Below, in pieces: positions 37,022 to 45,167 of a DNA stretch of 64,000 bases (position 1 is its first letter; every line of letters starts with the position of its first letter). Source of the stretch: Cryobacterium sp. CG_9.6. Lineage in GTDB: Bacteria > Actinomycetota > Actinomycetes > Actinomycetales > Microbacteriaceae. The notes below the pieces were generated by a model. The model saw only the letters and a list, made by a program, of their open reading frames with translations. It was not told where the DNA came from and did no database searches. The translations under genes were made by a program, and so were the position numbers. Location of the stretch: contig NZ_JARXUZ010000001.1 of assembly GCF_029893365.1 (NCBI RefSeq), positions 2,914,001 through 2,978,000 of the forward strand, written 5' to 3'.

Positions 37022-37906
37022 TCAGGTGTGGGTCATGGCGTAGGAGATCATCAGCATGGTCACGAAAGCACCCACGGTGTAATTGATCCACAGGAACCGT
37101 TTCCAACCGCGATTGGCCTGCTCGGAATCGTCGTCTGAAATGGACCGGAACGGGAAGGCGGCTGCAACGTACGGCAGCACCAACACGGCGGCCAACGGTC
37201 CTGGCCAGGTGGTGGAGAGCATCAGAATTCCCGCAACAATCCACATCAACATGGCGAAGCGCACCGTCCACCGTGCACCCATGACGGTGGCAATGGAGTG
37301 AATGTTGCCGGCCCGATCCGGAATCACGTCTTGCACGGCTCCGAAAGCGTGGCTGGCCACCCCCCACAGGAAGAAACCGATCAGGAGCGAGAGCAGCTGC
37401 GGTGTGATGGTCGCACCGGCGAGGACGAGACCATACACGGCCGGAGAAACGAAGTGCGTACTGCTTGTGATCGAGTCGAGAAACGGTCTCTCTTTGAACC
37501 GCAACCCGGGAACGGAGTACGCGGCGACCGCAAATAGACTAACGGCCAGAACCAACCACGACAGTGGATTGCCCAGGATGACCAGGGCGATGATGAAGGG
37601 CACGGTGCTCAGCACAGCAATGGTGAGAACCATGCGGTGGTCGGAGCGCTGCAGGATGGCACCCTCGAGGCCACCCTTGCGAGGGTTCGCGAGGTCAGAC
37701 TCGTAGTCGAACACATCGTTGATGCCGTACATCGCCAGGTTGTAGGGAACCAGAAAGAACAGTGTGCCCACCACGAGGGCGGCATCAACCTGCTGGCCCG
37801 TGAGAAGGTAGGCGGCAGCGAAGGGGAATGCGGTGTTGATCCAGCTGACCGGGCGAGAGGCGAGGAAGAGTGCGCCGACTTTTTGGCGAGGGCTGCTAGT
37901 TTTCAT
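37022..37906 (-). CDS. crtEb: UbiA-family prenyltransferase, lycopene elongase of the C50 carotenoid pathway (CrtEb-like)
   Basis: This 294-residue membrane enzyme has about eight helices. The first Asp-rich site is GINDVFDYESDLANPRKGG, the second is VQDVIPDRAGNIHSIAT, as in UbiA enzymes. In C50 carotenoid producers CrtEb adds two C5 units to lycopene to give flavuxanthin-type products. Assignment rests on fold plus position as the last gene of the crt operon. ATG at 37906 overlaps the preceding cyclase gene by 11 nt. Confidence 0.85.
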   Translation of the reverse strand: MKTSSPRQKVGALFLASRPVSWINTAFPFAAAYLLTGQQVDAALVVGTLFFLVPYNLAMYGINDVFDYESDLANPRKGGLEGAILQRSDHRMVLTIAVLSTVPFIIALVILGNPLSWLVLAVSLFAVAAYSVPGLRFKERPFLDSITSSTHFVSPAVYGLVLAGATITPQLLSLLIGFFLWGVASHAFGAVQDVIPDRAGNIHSIATVMGARWTVRFAMLMWIVAGILMLSTTWPGPLAAVLVLPYVAAAFPFRSISDDDSEQANRGWKRFLWINYTVGAFVTMLMISYAMTHT

Positions 37907-38225
37907 TCGCACCACGCCTTCCGAGCAGCAGCCACAGCGCGGGGAGCAGCATCAGCCCGGCGAGCGGGTACGTGAAGTCTTCCACGGGCGCCACCCCCAC
38001 ATACAGTCCGGAAATGTTTTCGGAGGAGTAGTCCACGAGACCACTCTGAATCATCACGTTGTCAAAGGCTGCCGTCAACACCATCACCACGATACCGGCC
38101 CCCATCACCGGAAACCGCCAGCGGGCCAGCAGCTCTCCGCGTGGCGCACGCCACGACACCAGCGCCACAACGAGTACCCCGGCCGCAATGGCCAGAAAAA
38201 TCAGACTCAACCACGTGTAGGTCAT
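37896..38225 (-). CDS. crtYf: Lycopene cyclase domain protein, second subunit (CrtYf-like)
   Basis: This 109-residue protein has three membrane helices: TWLSLIFLAIAAGVLVVALVSW, FPVMGAGIVVMVLTAAFDN and TYPLAGLMLLPALWLLLG. The motif DNVMIQSGLVDYSSENISGLYVG and the PVEDF motif mark the heterodimeric C50 carotenoid cyclase family. It works as a pair with the product of the upstream gene. Whether the ring is beta, epsilon or gamma cannot be read from the sequence by eye. Confidence 0.85.
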   Translation of the reverse strand: MTYTWLSLIFLAIAAGVLVVALVSWRAPRGELLARWRFPVMGAGIVVMVLTAAFDNVMIQSGLVDYSSENISGLYVGVAPVEDFTYPLAGLMLLPALWLLLGRRGANEN

Positions 38226-38551
38226 GAACGGCGCTCCCGCACTCGACGCATGGTCAGTTCGATGCCGGTGATGAGCACCATGATCAGGTAACTCAAAAAC
38301 ACGAGGAAGAACGGCTCCTCGAGTGGCAGTTCCCGGGCCAGCAGAATGCCTGTCATGTACGACGTTTCACCGCGAAAAAAGATCCCGAGGTAGATTCCGA
38401 GCAGGTCCCAGGCGATAAAAAACACCAGGCCCACCGCCATGACAATCGACGCGCGCCGCGGATCCTTCCAGAAAAACAACCGAAACTTTCGATCGATCAG
38501 GGCCATGCAGCCGATCACGACCAGAAGAATCAGCAGATAACTGACGCTCAC
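38222..38551 (-). CDS. crtYe: Lycopene cyclase domain protein, first subunit (CrtYe-like)
   Basis: This 109-residue protein has three membrane helices (SYLLILLVVIGCMALID, SIVMAVGLVFFIAWDLLGIYLGIF, PFFLVFLSYLIMVLITGIEL). The family motifs WDLLGIYLGIFFRGET and PLEEPFFLVFL are present. It overlaps crtYf by 4 nt and crtI by 4 nt, so the two subunits are translated in step. Confidence 0.87.
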   Translation of the reverse strand: MSVSYLLILLVVIGCMALIDRKFRLFFWKDPRRASIVMAVGLVFFIAWDLLGIYLGIFFRGETSYMTGILLARELPLEEPFFLVFLSYLIMVLITGIELTMRRVRERRS

Positions 38552-40119
38552 AAGGGCTCCGGCAGCGCCTCTGTTGTGGTGTCACCGTGCAGTCGCTTGA
38601 TGACCAGCTCAGCACTGATCAGGCACATGGGGAGCCCGATCCCGGGAACCGTCGTGCCGCCGGCGTAGAACAAACCGTCAACCTTTGCGGACACATTCTT
38701 GCCACGGAGGAACGCGCTCTGGCGAAGCGTGTGGGCGGGGCCAAGGGCACTGCCCTTCCACGAGTTGAGGTCGCGCTCGAAGTCGGCCGGGCCCAGCGTG
38801 CGGCGCACGACAATGCGTTCCGCGAGGTCCGGGATTTTTGCCCAGGTGGCGATCTGCGCAATGACGGTGTCTGCAACACCCTCGACGACGGCATCGCCGG
38901 CACCATCCACGCCACCGGAACCGATGGTGGGATCCGCCGGTACCGGCACGAGGATGAAGAGATTCTCATGCCCGGCGGGCGCCACGTTGGCGTCGGTGGC
39001 GCTCGGACGGCAGACGTAGATTGATGCGGGGTCAGGGATGCTGGTGGGCTTGCTGAAGATGCGACCGAAGTTATCGGCCCAGTCCTCGGTGAAGAACAGG
39101 CTGTGATGGGTGAGCTCGGGAAGCGCGCCGCTCACACCGAGGTACACCAAAACAGCTCCGGGGCCAGCGACCTTGGTGGTCCACCACTTCTCCGGATAGG
39201 TGCGTAACTCCTCGGGCAGGAGCTCGGTTTCGGTGTGGTGCAGATCGGCAGCGGAGACCACCACGTCGGCGGGCGCGTGCCCCGTGACGCCGTTTGTGGA
39301 CGTGTACCGAACACCGCTCACACTCGCGCGACCGTCGGTGACGCTCGTGGAGATCTGCGTGGCGCGTGCCCCGGTGACAATCGTTACGCCCTCCTTCTCG
39401 GCGAGCCGCGCAAACGTGGCAATGACCTCGGTGAAACCGCCATCGGGATAGTAGACACCGTCATCCATGTCGAGGTGGCTCATCAGGTGGTACATGCTCG
39501 GGGTCAGCGACGGAGCCGAACCGAGGAAGACGGCGGGATACCCGAGAATCTGCCGCAGGCGGTTGTCGGTGAACCTCTTAGCGACAAAACGATCGAGCGG
39601 CTGCAACAGCAGCCGAGCCAGACGGGCAACGCGCTGCAGCACATCGGCTACCAGGAGCGTGCGGAATGACTCGAATGTGCTGTAGAGGAAGCGCCGCACC
39701 GCCACGGTGTAGGTGTCTTTAGCTGACTGCAGATATTTTTCGAGTGCCGCGCCGGCGCCGGGTTCGATGCGCTCGAAGGTGCGCAGGTTGGTGGCACGGT
39801 CAGCCGCGATATCCACGGATTCCGAGTGCTTCTCGAAGAAGACGCGGTAGCCGGGGTCCAACCGGGACAGCGTGAGCTGCTCGGCACTACTGGTTCCCAG
39901 CAGGCGGTAAAAGTGCTCGAAGACCTCCGGCATGAGGTACCAGGACGGTCCGGTGTCGAAGCGAAAACCGTCTTTTTCCCAGCTTCCCGCGCGACCGCCC
40001 AGGTCGGCGTTGGCCTCCAGCAGAGTGACGGAGAGTCCGTCCCTAGCCAGAAGTGCTGCGGTGGCCAGACCCGCAATGCCGCCACCAATGACAACGGCAG
40101 TCTTCTTGTGTTCGGTCAT
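38548..40119 (-). CDS. crtI: Phytoene desaturase CrtI
   Basis: This 523-residue FAD enzyme introduces four double bases into phytoene to make lycopene. The dinucleotide-binding N terminus is AVVIGGGIAGLATAALLARDG, followed by GGRAGSWEKDGFRFDTGPSWYLMPE. The C-terminal carotenoid-desaturase motif includes GLFYAGGTTVPGIGLPMCLISAELV. It sits 4 nt after crtB and overlaps crtYe. Confidence 0.96.
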   Translation of the reverse strand: MTEHKKTAVVIGGGIAGLATAALLARDGLSVTLLEANADLGGRAGSWEKDGFRFDTGPSWYLMPEVFEHFYRLLGTSSAEQLTLSRLDPGYRVFFEKHSESVDIAADRATNLRTFERIEPGAGAALEKYLQSAKDTYTVAVRRFLYSTFESFRTLLVADVLQRVARLARLLLQPLDRFVAKRFTDNRLRQILGYPAVFLGSAPSLTPSMYHLMSHLDMDDGVYYPDGGFTEVIATFARLAEKEGVTIVTGARATQISTSVTDGRASVSGVRYTSTNGVTGHAPADVVVSAADLHHTETELLPEELRTYPEKWWTTKVAGPGAVLVYLGVSGALPELTHHSLFFTEDWADNFGRIFSKPTSIPDPASIYVCRPSATDANVAPAGHENLFILVPVPADPTIGSGGVDGAGDAVVEGVADTVIAQIATWAKIPDLAERIVVRRTLGPADFERDLNSWKGSALGPAHTLRQSAFLRGKNVSAKVDGLFYAGGTTVPGIGLPMCLISAELVIKRLHGDTTTEALPEPL

Positions 40120-40123
40120 GAGT

Positions 40124-41011
40124 TCAGCGCACCCGTCTGCGGGTCGTCGCCGCCATTACAATACGAAGTTTTCCTGCATTGGGCACGCGGATGCGTATCG
40201 CGAGCAGGTCTGATGCCGGAGTTGCCCGCACGCGGTCGGTGAGCGCGGCGAACAGGCCATGTGCAGCGGCAACTGCGACGCGGCAGTTCTGAGGTAATTC
40301 GGGGATGACCGCCACAGCAGCGTCAAGGTCTAGCTCGATGTCGGCAACGAGTTCACGCTTCTGCAGCTCGGTGAGACGATCGGGATCGATGGTGGGAAAG
40401 TAGTTGCGATGAAGCTCGTGCCAGTCAACGCTGAGGTCTCGCAGAAAGTTGATCTTCTGAAAGGCCGAGCCAAGTCGCTGGGCACCAGCCTCAAGCCGAG
40501 CACGCTGCTCGGGAGAACACGGCACGCCGTGCAGGAAGACGCTCAGACACATGAGTCCAATGACTTCGGCAGATCCATAAATATAGTCGCGAACCTGCTC
40601 CACCGTGAAGTCCGACGGATCAAGGTCGCGTCGCATCGACGCGAAGAACGGGCGCGTCAACTCCGTTCCGAAGCCCACGGCTCGCGCCGTCATAGCAAAT
40701 GAGTGAACGGTGAGGTTGGTGCTGTACCCATTCGCCAGGGTACGTTCGGTTTCGGCCTCGAGGTCATCGAGCAGAGCACGCTGGGCGGCCACATCCAGTC
40801 CCGCCGCACCGGCGGCCCCGTCCACAACCTCGTCGGCGATTCGGACCAGTCCGTAGATGTTCTCCACATGCGGTCTGATGGCTCGACCGAGTAGTCGGGT
40901 GGCCATCCCAAACGACGTGGAATACTCGCGGATGATTCCGGCTGAGCTTTTGTGCGCCGCAAGCGTGTACAGCCGCAGATCGTCAGCGGCGTCGTTGTGG
41001 GAAATGGTCAT
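40124..41011 (-). CDS. crtB: Phytoene synthase CrtB
   Basis: This 295-residue enzyme condenses two geranylgeranyl diphosphates to phytoene. It carries RIADEVVDGAAGAAG (first Asp-rich motif) and the second region FQKINFLRDLSVDWHELHRNYFP. YGSAEVIGLMCLSVFL is another family signature. It overlaps crtE by 4 nt. Confidence 0.95.
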   Translation of the reverse strand: MTISHNDAADDLRLYTLAAHKSSAGIIREYSTSFGMATRLLGRAIRPHVENIYGLVRIADEVVDGAAGAAGLDVAAQRALLDDLEAETERTLANGYSTNLTVHSFAMTARAVGFGTELTRPFFASMRRDLDPSDFTVEQVRDYIYGSAEVIGLMCLSVFLHGVPCSPEQRARLEAGAQRLGSAFQKINFLRDLSVDWHELHRNYFPTIDPDRLTELQKRELVADIELDLDAAVAVIPELPQNCRVAVAAAHGLFAALTDRVRATPASDLLAIRIRVPNAGKLRIVMAATTRRRVR

Positions 41012-42078
41012 GCGGAACGTTCACAGGCCTTGTTCGCCACTTCCGTCAGTTGCTCACGCAAGCTGGAGGGGATGGAAGGCAATTCAAGTGCGGCCAGGGC
41101 AGAAAGCGCGTAGTCCGAAATCAGATTCTCAATGAAATCCCGTGCGCCGGTGCTGTCGAGCAGCTCCCGCACCCGGTGAGCGTCGGACTCGGTGACATGC
41201 TCGCGAGTGAGGACCTCACGAAGCTCGTCGGTACCGCTGCGCTGAAGCGCGTAACCCATGAGGAGGGTGATCTTTCCCTCTCGCAGGTCGCTCATGGCAC
41301 TTTTTCCGGTGACGTCCTCTGTTCCGAAGACCCCCAGAATGTCGTCACGCAACTGAAAAGCGATTCCAATGTTGCGACCGTACTCGCTCAGGGCACGCAT
41401 CGTCTCATGATCGGCCCCGGCAAGAATCGCGCCGGCTTGCAAGGGAGCCTGGAAGGAATAGTGGGCCGTCTTCCACTGGGTCATGGACACGATCTCGGAG
41501 AGCTCGGGGAACTGCACACTGGTACTGAACGACACGTCGGCCAGCTCACCCGCTGCCGTGACGAACAGGCACTCCTCCAGCAGATCCAGCAGGGCCACCC
41601 GAATGGGCTCTGCCACATTCAGTCGGGCTACCTGGGACTGAGCCGCGTAAATAAGCAGGTCACCAGCCAAAATAGCGGATGCCTCACCCCACGTGGCTGC
41701 TGAACCCGCCCGAACGCCGCGAACGGCAGCCTGCGCCGAGAATGACCCCGCGAGGTTCGGTTGCCCGCGCCGCATGGTGTCGCCGTCGATGACATCGTCG
41801 TGCAGGAGAAAAGCCGTGTGCAGAAGCTCAAAAGCGGTGGCGACCACAACGGCAGCGTTATGGTCAGTGCCGCCGAGAGCCTGATAGGAGTTGACCACCA
41901 GGGCCGGACGGAATTTCTTCCCTCCCGCACTCGATTGGCGTGCTGCCGCCCAGAGCTCGGCATACTGACCGCTCAGCGAGGCCGCCAGTCGTTCCTTCTC
42001 GTCAAAGAATTCCGTCATGCGCGTCGTGACCTCGGCCACAGACGTGGAAACGTTGAACAGCGATACTTTTTCGGTCAT
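41008..42078 (-). CDS. crtE: Polyprenyl synthetase, geranylgeranyl diphosphate synthase (CrtE)
   Basis: This 356-residue enzyme has the first aspartate-rich motif HDDVIDGDTMRRGQPN and second motif FQLRDDILGVFGTEDVTGK. It elongates allylic diphosphates with isopentenyl diphosphate to C20. The fifth residue before the first motif region (LLHTAFLLHDD) fits short-chain products. It overlaps idi by 4 nt, which links C5 isomer supply to elongation. Confidence 0.93.
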   Translation of the reverse strand: MTEKVSLFNVSTSVAEVTTRMTEFFDEKERLAASLSGQYAELWAAARQSSAGGKKFRPALVVNSYQALGGTDHNAAVVVATAFELLHTAFLLHDDVIDGDTMRRGQPNLAGSFSAQAAVRGVRAGSAATWGEASAILAGDLLIYAAQSQVARLNVAEPIRVALLDLLEECLFVTAAGELADVSFSTSVQFPELSEIVSMTQWKTAHYSFQAPLQAGAILAGADHETMRALSEYGRNIGIAFQLRDDILGVFGTEDVTGKSAMSDLREGKITLLMGYALQRSGTDELREVLTREHVTESDAHRVRELLDSTGARDFIENLISDYALSALAALELPSIPSSLREQLTEVANKACERSA

Positions 42079-42641
42079 CGCAGTACGTCCTCACGTGACA
42101 CCGGTACGCCGCCCAGAAGGGGGAGCTCCTGCGCCTGCAGCACCAACCACGGGCTGAAAGCCCACGGAGACAACCGAATCGACTCACCCAGCTTGGCGGC
42201 ATCCACCCAGGCATGGTCCATCACCTCGTCCGGATGTGCGCGAATGGGGCTCGCAGCTGTTGCCAGGTAAACCGGGCAGATCTCATTCTCCACAACACCC
42301 GAGGCATCAACGGCCCGATAGCGAAAGTCGGGAAGCGAGAGGGTGAGGTCGGCCAGGGTCAGACCGAGCTCGAAGTCGGCACGACGGCTGACCGCGGACA
42401 TGCTCGATTCGCCGGGCTGCGGGTGGCCACAGAAGGAATTCGTCCAGACCCCCGGCCAGGCGCGCTTCGACAGGGCACGACGCGTAACGAGCACTTCCCC
42501 GGCGTCGTTCAGCACGTGACAGGAGAACGCCAGATGGAGCGGAGTCTGAGTGTCATGCACGGTAGCCTTCGGCGCAACGCCGATCGGCTGACCATCGGTA
42601 CTGAGCAAAACGACCTCTTCTACGTCGGTCACCTTTGCCAC
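42075..42641 (-). CDS. idi: Isopentenyl-diphosphate delta-isomerase (type I)
   Basis: This 188-residue Nudix-fold enzyme interconverts IPP and DMAPP. The catalytic Cys region is TNSFCGHPQPGESSMSAVSRRADFELGL, the catalytic Glu region is VENEICPVYLA, and HAWVDAAKL follows. The GTG start has a strong AAGGAGG 4 nt upstream. It is first gene of the carotenoid operon and divergent from the MarR-type regulator. Confidence 0.94.
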   Translation of the reverse strand: MAKVTDVEEVVLLSTDGQPIGVAPKATVHDTQTPLHLAFSCHVLNDAGEVLVTRRALSKRAWPGVWTNSFCGHPQPGESSMSAVSRRADFELGLTLADLTLSLPDFRYRAVDASGVVENEICPVYLATAASPIRAHPDEVMDHAWVDAAKLGESIRLSPWAFSPWLVLQAQELPLLGGVPVSREDVLR

Positions 42642-42720
42642 CGCACCTCCTTTAATAACTTCAATGATCTTAGCAAGTAAATAGATTGGAAAGAGATGTG
42701 AGAGGTTCTACGATGACACT
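42642..42720. promoter_or_regulatory. Divergent idi-crt / crtR control region with CrtR-side promoter
   Basis: This AT-rich 79-bp spacer carries, on the plus strand, -35 TTGGAA (42686-42691), a 17-nt spacer and -10 TACGAT (42709-42714), 6 nt before the regulator ATG (leaderless). On the minus strand a TAAGAT box (42667-42672) precedes the idi ribosome-binding site. Any MarR-family protein binding here would control both directions. Half-sites ACTT/AAGT are visible but no strong palindrome. Confidence 0.6.
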
Positions 42721-43320
42721 ATGCCCGCGCCGCGACCCAGGCCTGAACTGGTTACTGATGTCTCGCTGCAGCCGCGGGTCAATGACCCGCATCAGCACCT
42801 CGCGGACTACTCCACTATGGACGACGCGGAGATCGCACAGGTCACTCGTGTTCTGCTCGGCATCCGCCACTGGCGCGACTCGGAGCAGAGCCTGAGCGTT
42901 CAGTCGCGAAGCCTGATGCAACTCAATGAGACCGACATGCGAGCGCTCCGCTTTCTCGTGGTGTCGCAGAAACATGATGTCACTGTCACCCCCGGCGCAC
43001 TGGCTGAGCACCTCACTATTTCCACGGCGTCGACGACCAAGCTCTTAGATCGATTGGCCGCGGGCGGCCACATTGAGCGCTCACCACACCCCTCAGACCG
43101 GCGGGCTCTGATGATCACCGTCACCAAACGCACACACAAGCAGGTGCGAGAAACAATCGGCCGGAACCATGCCCAGCGTTTCGATGCGGTCGCCCGGCTG
43201 ACACCTGCCGAACGTGAGGTGGTCATCCGCTTCCTGAACGACCTGAGTACGTTGAAGCCGAGCACACTAAAGCCGAGCACACTGAGACCGAACATGCCGG
43301 GGCCGACAGTACAGCGGTGA
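42721..43320 (+). CDS. crtR: MarR family regulator, CrtR-like
   Basis: This 199-residue protein has a MarR winged helix in the middle: LNETDMRALRFLVVSQ, then TPGALAEHLTISTASTTKLLDRLAAGGHIERSPHPSDRRA with the typical DRR wing. The C terminus is odd, with three tandem STLKP-type pentapeptides (STLKPSTLKPSTLRP). In Corynebacterium glutamicum the MarR protein CrtR is divergent from crtE and represses carotenoid genes. The same arrangement here makes that role likely but not proven. Confidence 0.82.
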   Translation: MPAPRPRPELVTDVSLQPRVNDPHQHLADYSTMDDAEIAQVTRVLLGIRHWRDSEQSLSVQSRSLMQLNETDMRALRFLVVSQKHDVTVTPGALAEHLTISTASTTKLLDRLAAGGHIERSPHPSDRRALMITVTKRTHKQVRETIGRNHAQRFDAVARLTPAEREVVIRFLNDLSTLKPSTLKPSTLRPNMPGPTVQR

Positions 43321-43380
43321 CCGGTTCAGGATCACACTGCCGCCGGTTACCCACAACAGAGCGTTCAGGTCGAGTGCTGC

Positions 43381-43397
43381 CACGGCACCGTCCGTGC
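43381..43397. terminator. Possible hairpin between convergent crtR-like and acetamidase genes
   Basis: CGGCAC and GTGCCG are separated by CGTCC. The stem is short (6 bp) and lacks a T-tract, but it lies in the 106-bp convergent gap where a terminator is expected. Confidence 0.35.
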
Positions 43398-43426
43398 CGC
43401 GACTCAGCAGGCGGAGTGAGCTGATC

Positions 43427-44428
43427 TCACCGAAGGGTTTTCGCGCGGGAGCGCAGTTCCTGGTGCAAACCGTCAAAGGCCGTGCCGGTGGTGAAGTACG
43501 ACTTCCGCACCTTCACCACGACGCTGTAGTTCGGATCAACGACGTTCGCGATGGGAGACTCGGAGGTCTGGCTGAGCAGCTGGTAGGCATCCATTTCGTG
43601 GAGGTCAAACATTTCGGAGAGCCAGCGGATCATTTCTAGCTGAGCAATGCGCCACGAATCCTCCATCGGGCGCGACGACCCAACGACCATCCAGTAGTCG
43701 TCGTTTTCGAGCCGCGGCCACAGTGGCGCGTGCCCCTTGATCAGCTCGACCACAATCACCGAGTTCATGGCGCCCTCCACGGCGGTGCCGCAGGCCTCGC
43801 CCTCACCCTGCCGGTAGTGACCATCGCCGATGGAGAGCAGCGCGCCCTCCACGTTGACGCCGAAATAGGCGGTGGTTCCCGCGCGCATTTCGGGCGTGTC
43901 CATGTTGCCGCCAAACCGCTCGGGAACGAGGGACGAGCGCACCTCGCCGCCCGCGGGTGCCACGCCCACGGTTCCGAGCATGGGGGCCAGCGGCAGGGCC
44001 ACCTCAAAATTGCCGAAGCGCGACTGAAAGCCCACGGTTCCGGCGACGGAGTCCACCTCATAGATCCAGGTGGCTTCCGGCAGGGCCGGCTGCAGCATGG
44101 CCGTGCGGTCGGTGCTGGTCATGCCGCCAAAGAACGGAATCGTCGCCGATGCGCCCCAGCTACGAGCGGGCGTGAGACTCACGATATGCACGGCGAGGGT
44201 GTCTCCCGGTTCCGCTCCCACAATATAGAACGGGCCGGTCTGCGGGTTGAGATACCGCACGTCGAGATTCTTGCTCGCGAGGTCGTCGACCGAGCGGAGG
44301 GCGTGGTTGTAGGCATCCTCTGACCACAGGGCGAGGGCGGTTCCCGGGTGCACGCGCATTACCGGCTCGGCACCACCAAAGGTGTAGACGAACTGCGAGC
44401 GTTCCGGGGTGAACTCGATCATGTCCAT
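43427..44428 (-). CDS. Acetamidase/formamidase family protein
   Basis: This 333-residue protein belongs to the FmdA/AmdA family of metal-dependent amidases that release ammonia from small amides. Visible features are AEPVMRVHPGTALALWSEDA, GAEPGDTLAVHIVSLTPAR, the core GDGHYRQGEGEACGTAVEG and SPIANVVDPNYSVVVKV. ATG at 44428 has GAGAAAGGG 7 nt upstream; a longer frame to 44641 overlaps the SDR gene and is unsupported. It lies 23 nt downstream of the interrupted SDR gene, so the IS insertion probably removes its normal transcription. Confidence 0.87.
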   Translation of the reverse strand: MDMIEFTPERSQFVYTFGGAEPVMRVHPGTALALWSEDAYNHALRSVDDLASKNLDVRYLNPQTGPFYIVGAEPGDTLAVHIVSLTPARSWGASATIPFFGGMTSTDRTAMLQPALPEATWIYEVDSVAGTVGFQSRFGNFEVALPLAPMLGTVGVAPAGGEVRSSLVPERFGGNMDTPEMRAGTTAYFGVNVEGALLSIGDGHYRQGEGEACGTAVEGAMNSVIVVELIKGHAPLWPRLENDDYWMVVGSSRPMEDSWRIAQLEMIRWLSEMFDLHEMDAYQLLSQTSESPIANVVDPNYSVVVKVRKSYFTTGTAFDGLHQELRSRAKTLR

Positions 44429-44451
44429 GTCGTGACCCTTTCTCTCGCTGT

Positions 44452-45167
44452 TTAGAACTGAATGCCGCGGGTGAGCGCGCCGTCGATCAGCAGGTTCGTG
44501 CCCGTGGTGCGGCTCGACACGGGGCTGGAGAGAAAGACGACACCGGAGGCGATTTCTTGGGCCGTGCCCATCCGGCCGGTGGGGTTCAAGCCGAGGGCGA
44601 GGGAATACAGGTCCGGGTTGCCGGTCTCGATGCTCGACCACACGCCGCCGGGCTCGTAGGTGTTGCCCGGCGACACCGTGTTGGCCCGAATTCCGGTCGG
44701 GGCCAGCTGCAGCGCCAGGCCTCCGATGTAGCCGATGATCGCCGTCTTGGCCGTGCCATAGGGACCCGACGCGAAGTCGGCCTCGCGCCCCGACACACTG
44801 GAGATGGCCACGATGGAGGGCGCGTCGCTCTTCTCGAGGTACGGCAGGGCCGCCTTCACGAGATTGACGGTTCCCATCACGTCAACCTCGAACGAGTCGA
44901 CCCAGTTCTCGGCTGTGTCGGGAATGGCCAGCGCGCTGACGTTGGCCACAATCACGTCGACGCCGCCGAATTTTTGCGCGGAGGCGTCCACCCAGGCCGT
45001 GAGAGCGACGGCGTCGCGCACATTCAGCACGGACCCGATCACGGTGCTGGGGCTGTCGGCGAAGATCGCCTCAACGGCCGCCACCTCCTCGGCACTCCGT
45101 GCGCAAAATGCCACGTTCGCGCCCTCGGCCACGAACGTATTCACAATGGCTCGGCCGATTCCCTTAG
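44452..45167 (-). pseudogene. Short-chain dehydrogenase/reductase, C-terminal part, separated from its start by IS1380
   Basis: The frame continues directly from the target duplication: KGIGRAI then NTFVAEGANVAFCARSAEEV. Key SDR features are NVSALAIP (NAG-like), VAISSVSGREADFASGPYGTAKTA (Ser-Tyr-x-x-x-Lys catalytic set) and SPGNTYEPGG. Joined to 46758-46808 the protein would be 253 residues, a normal SDR length, with no other lesion. GTG at 45144 could restart translation but would lack the Rossmann Gly-rich loop. Confidence 0.9.
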
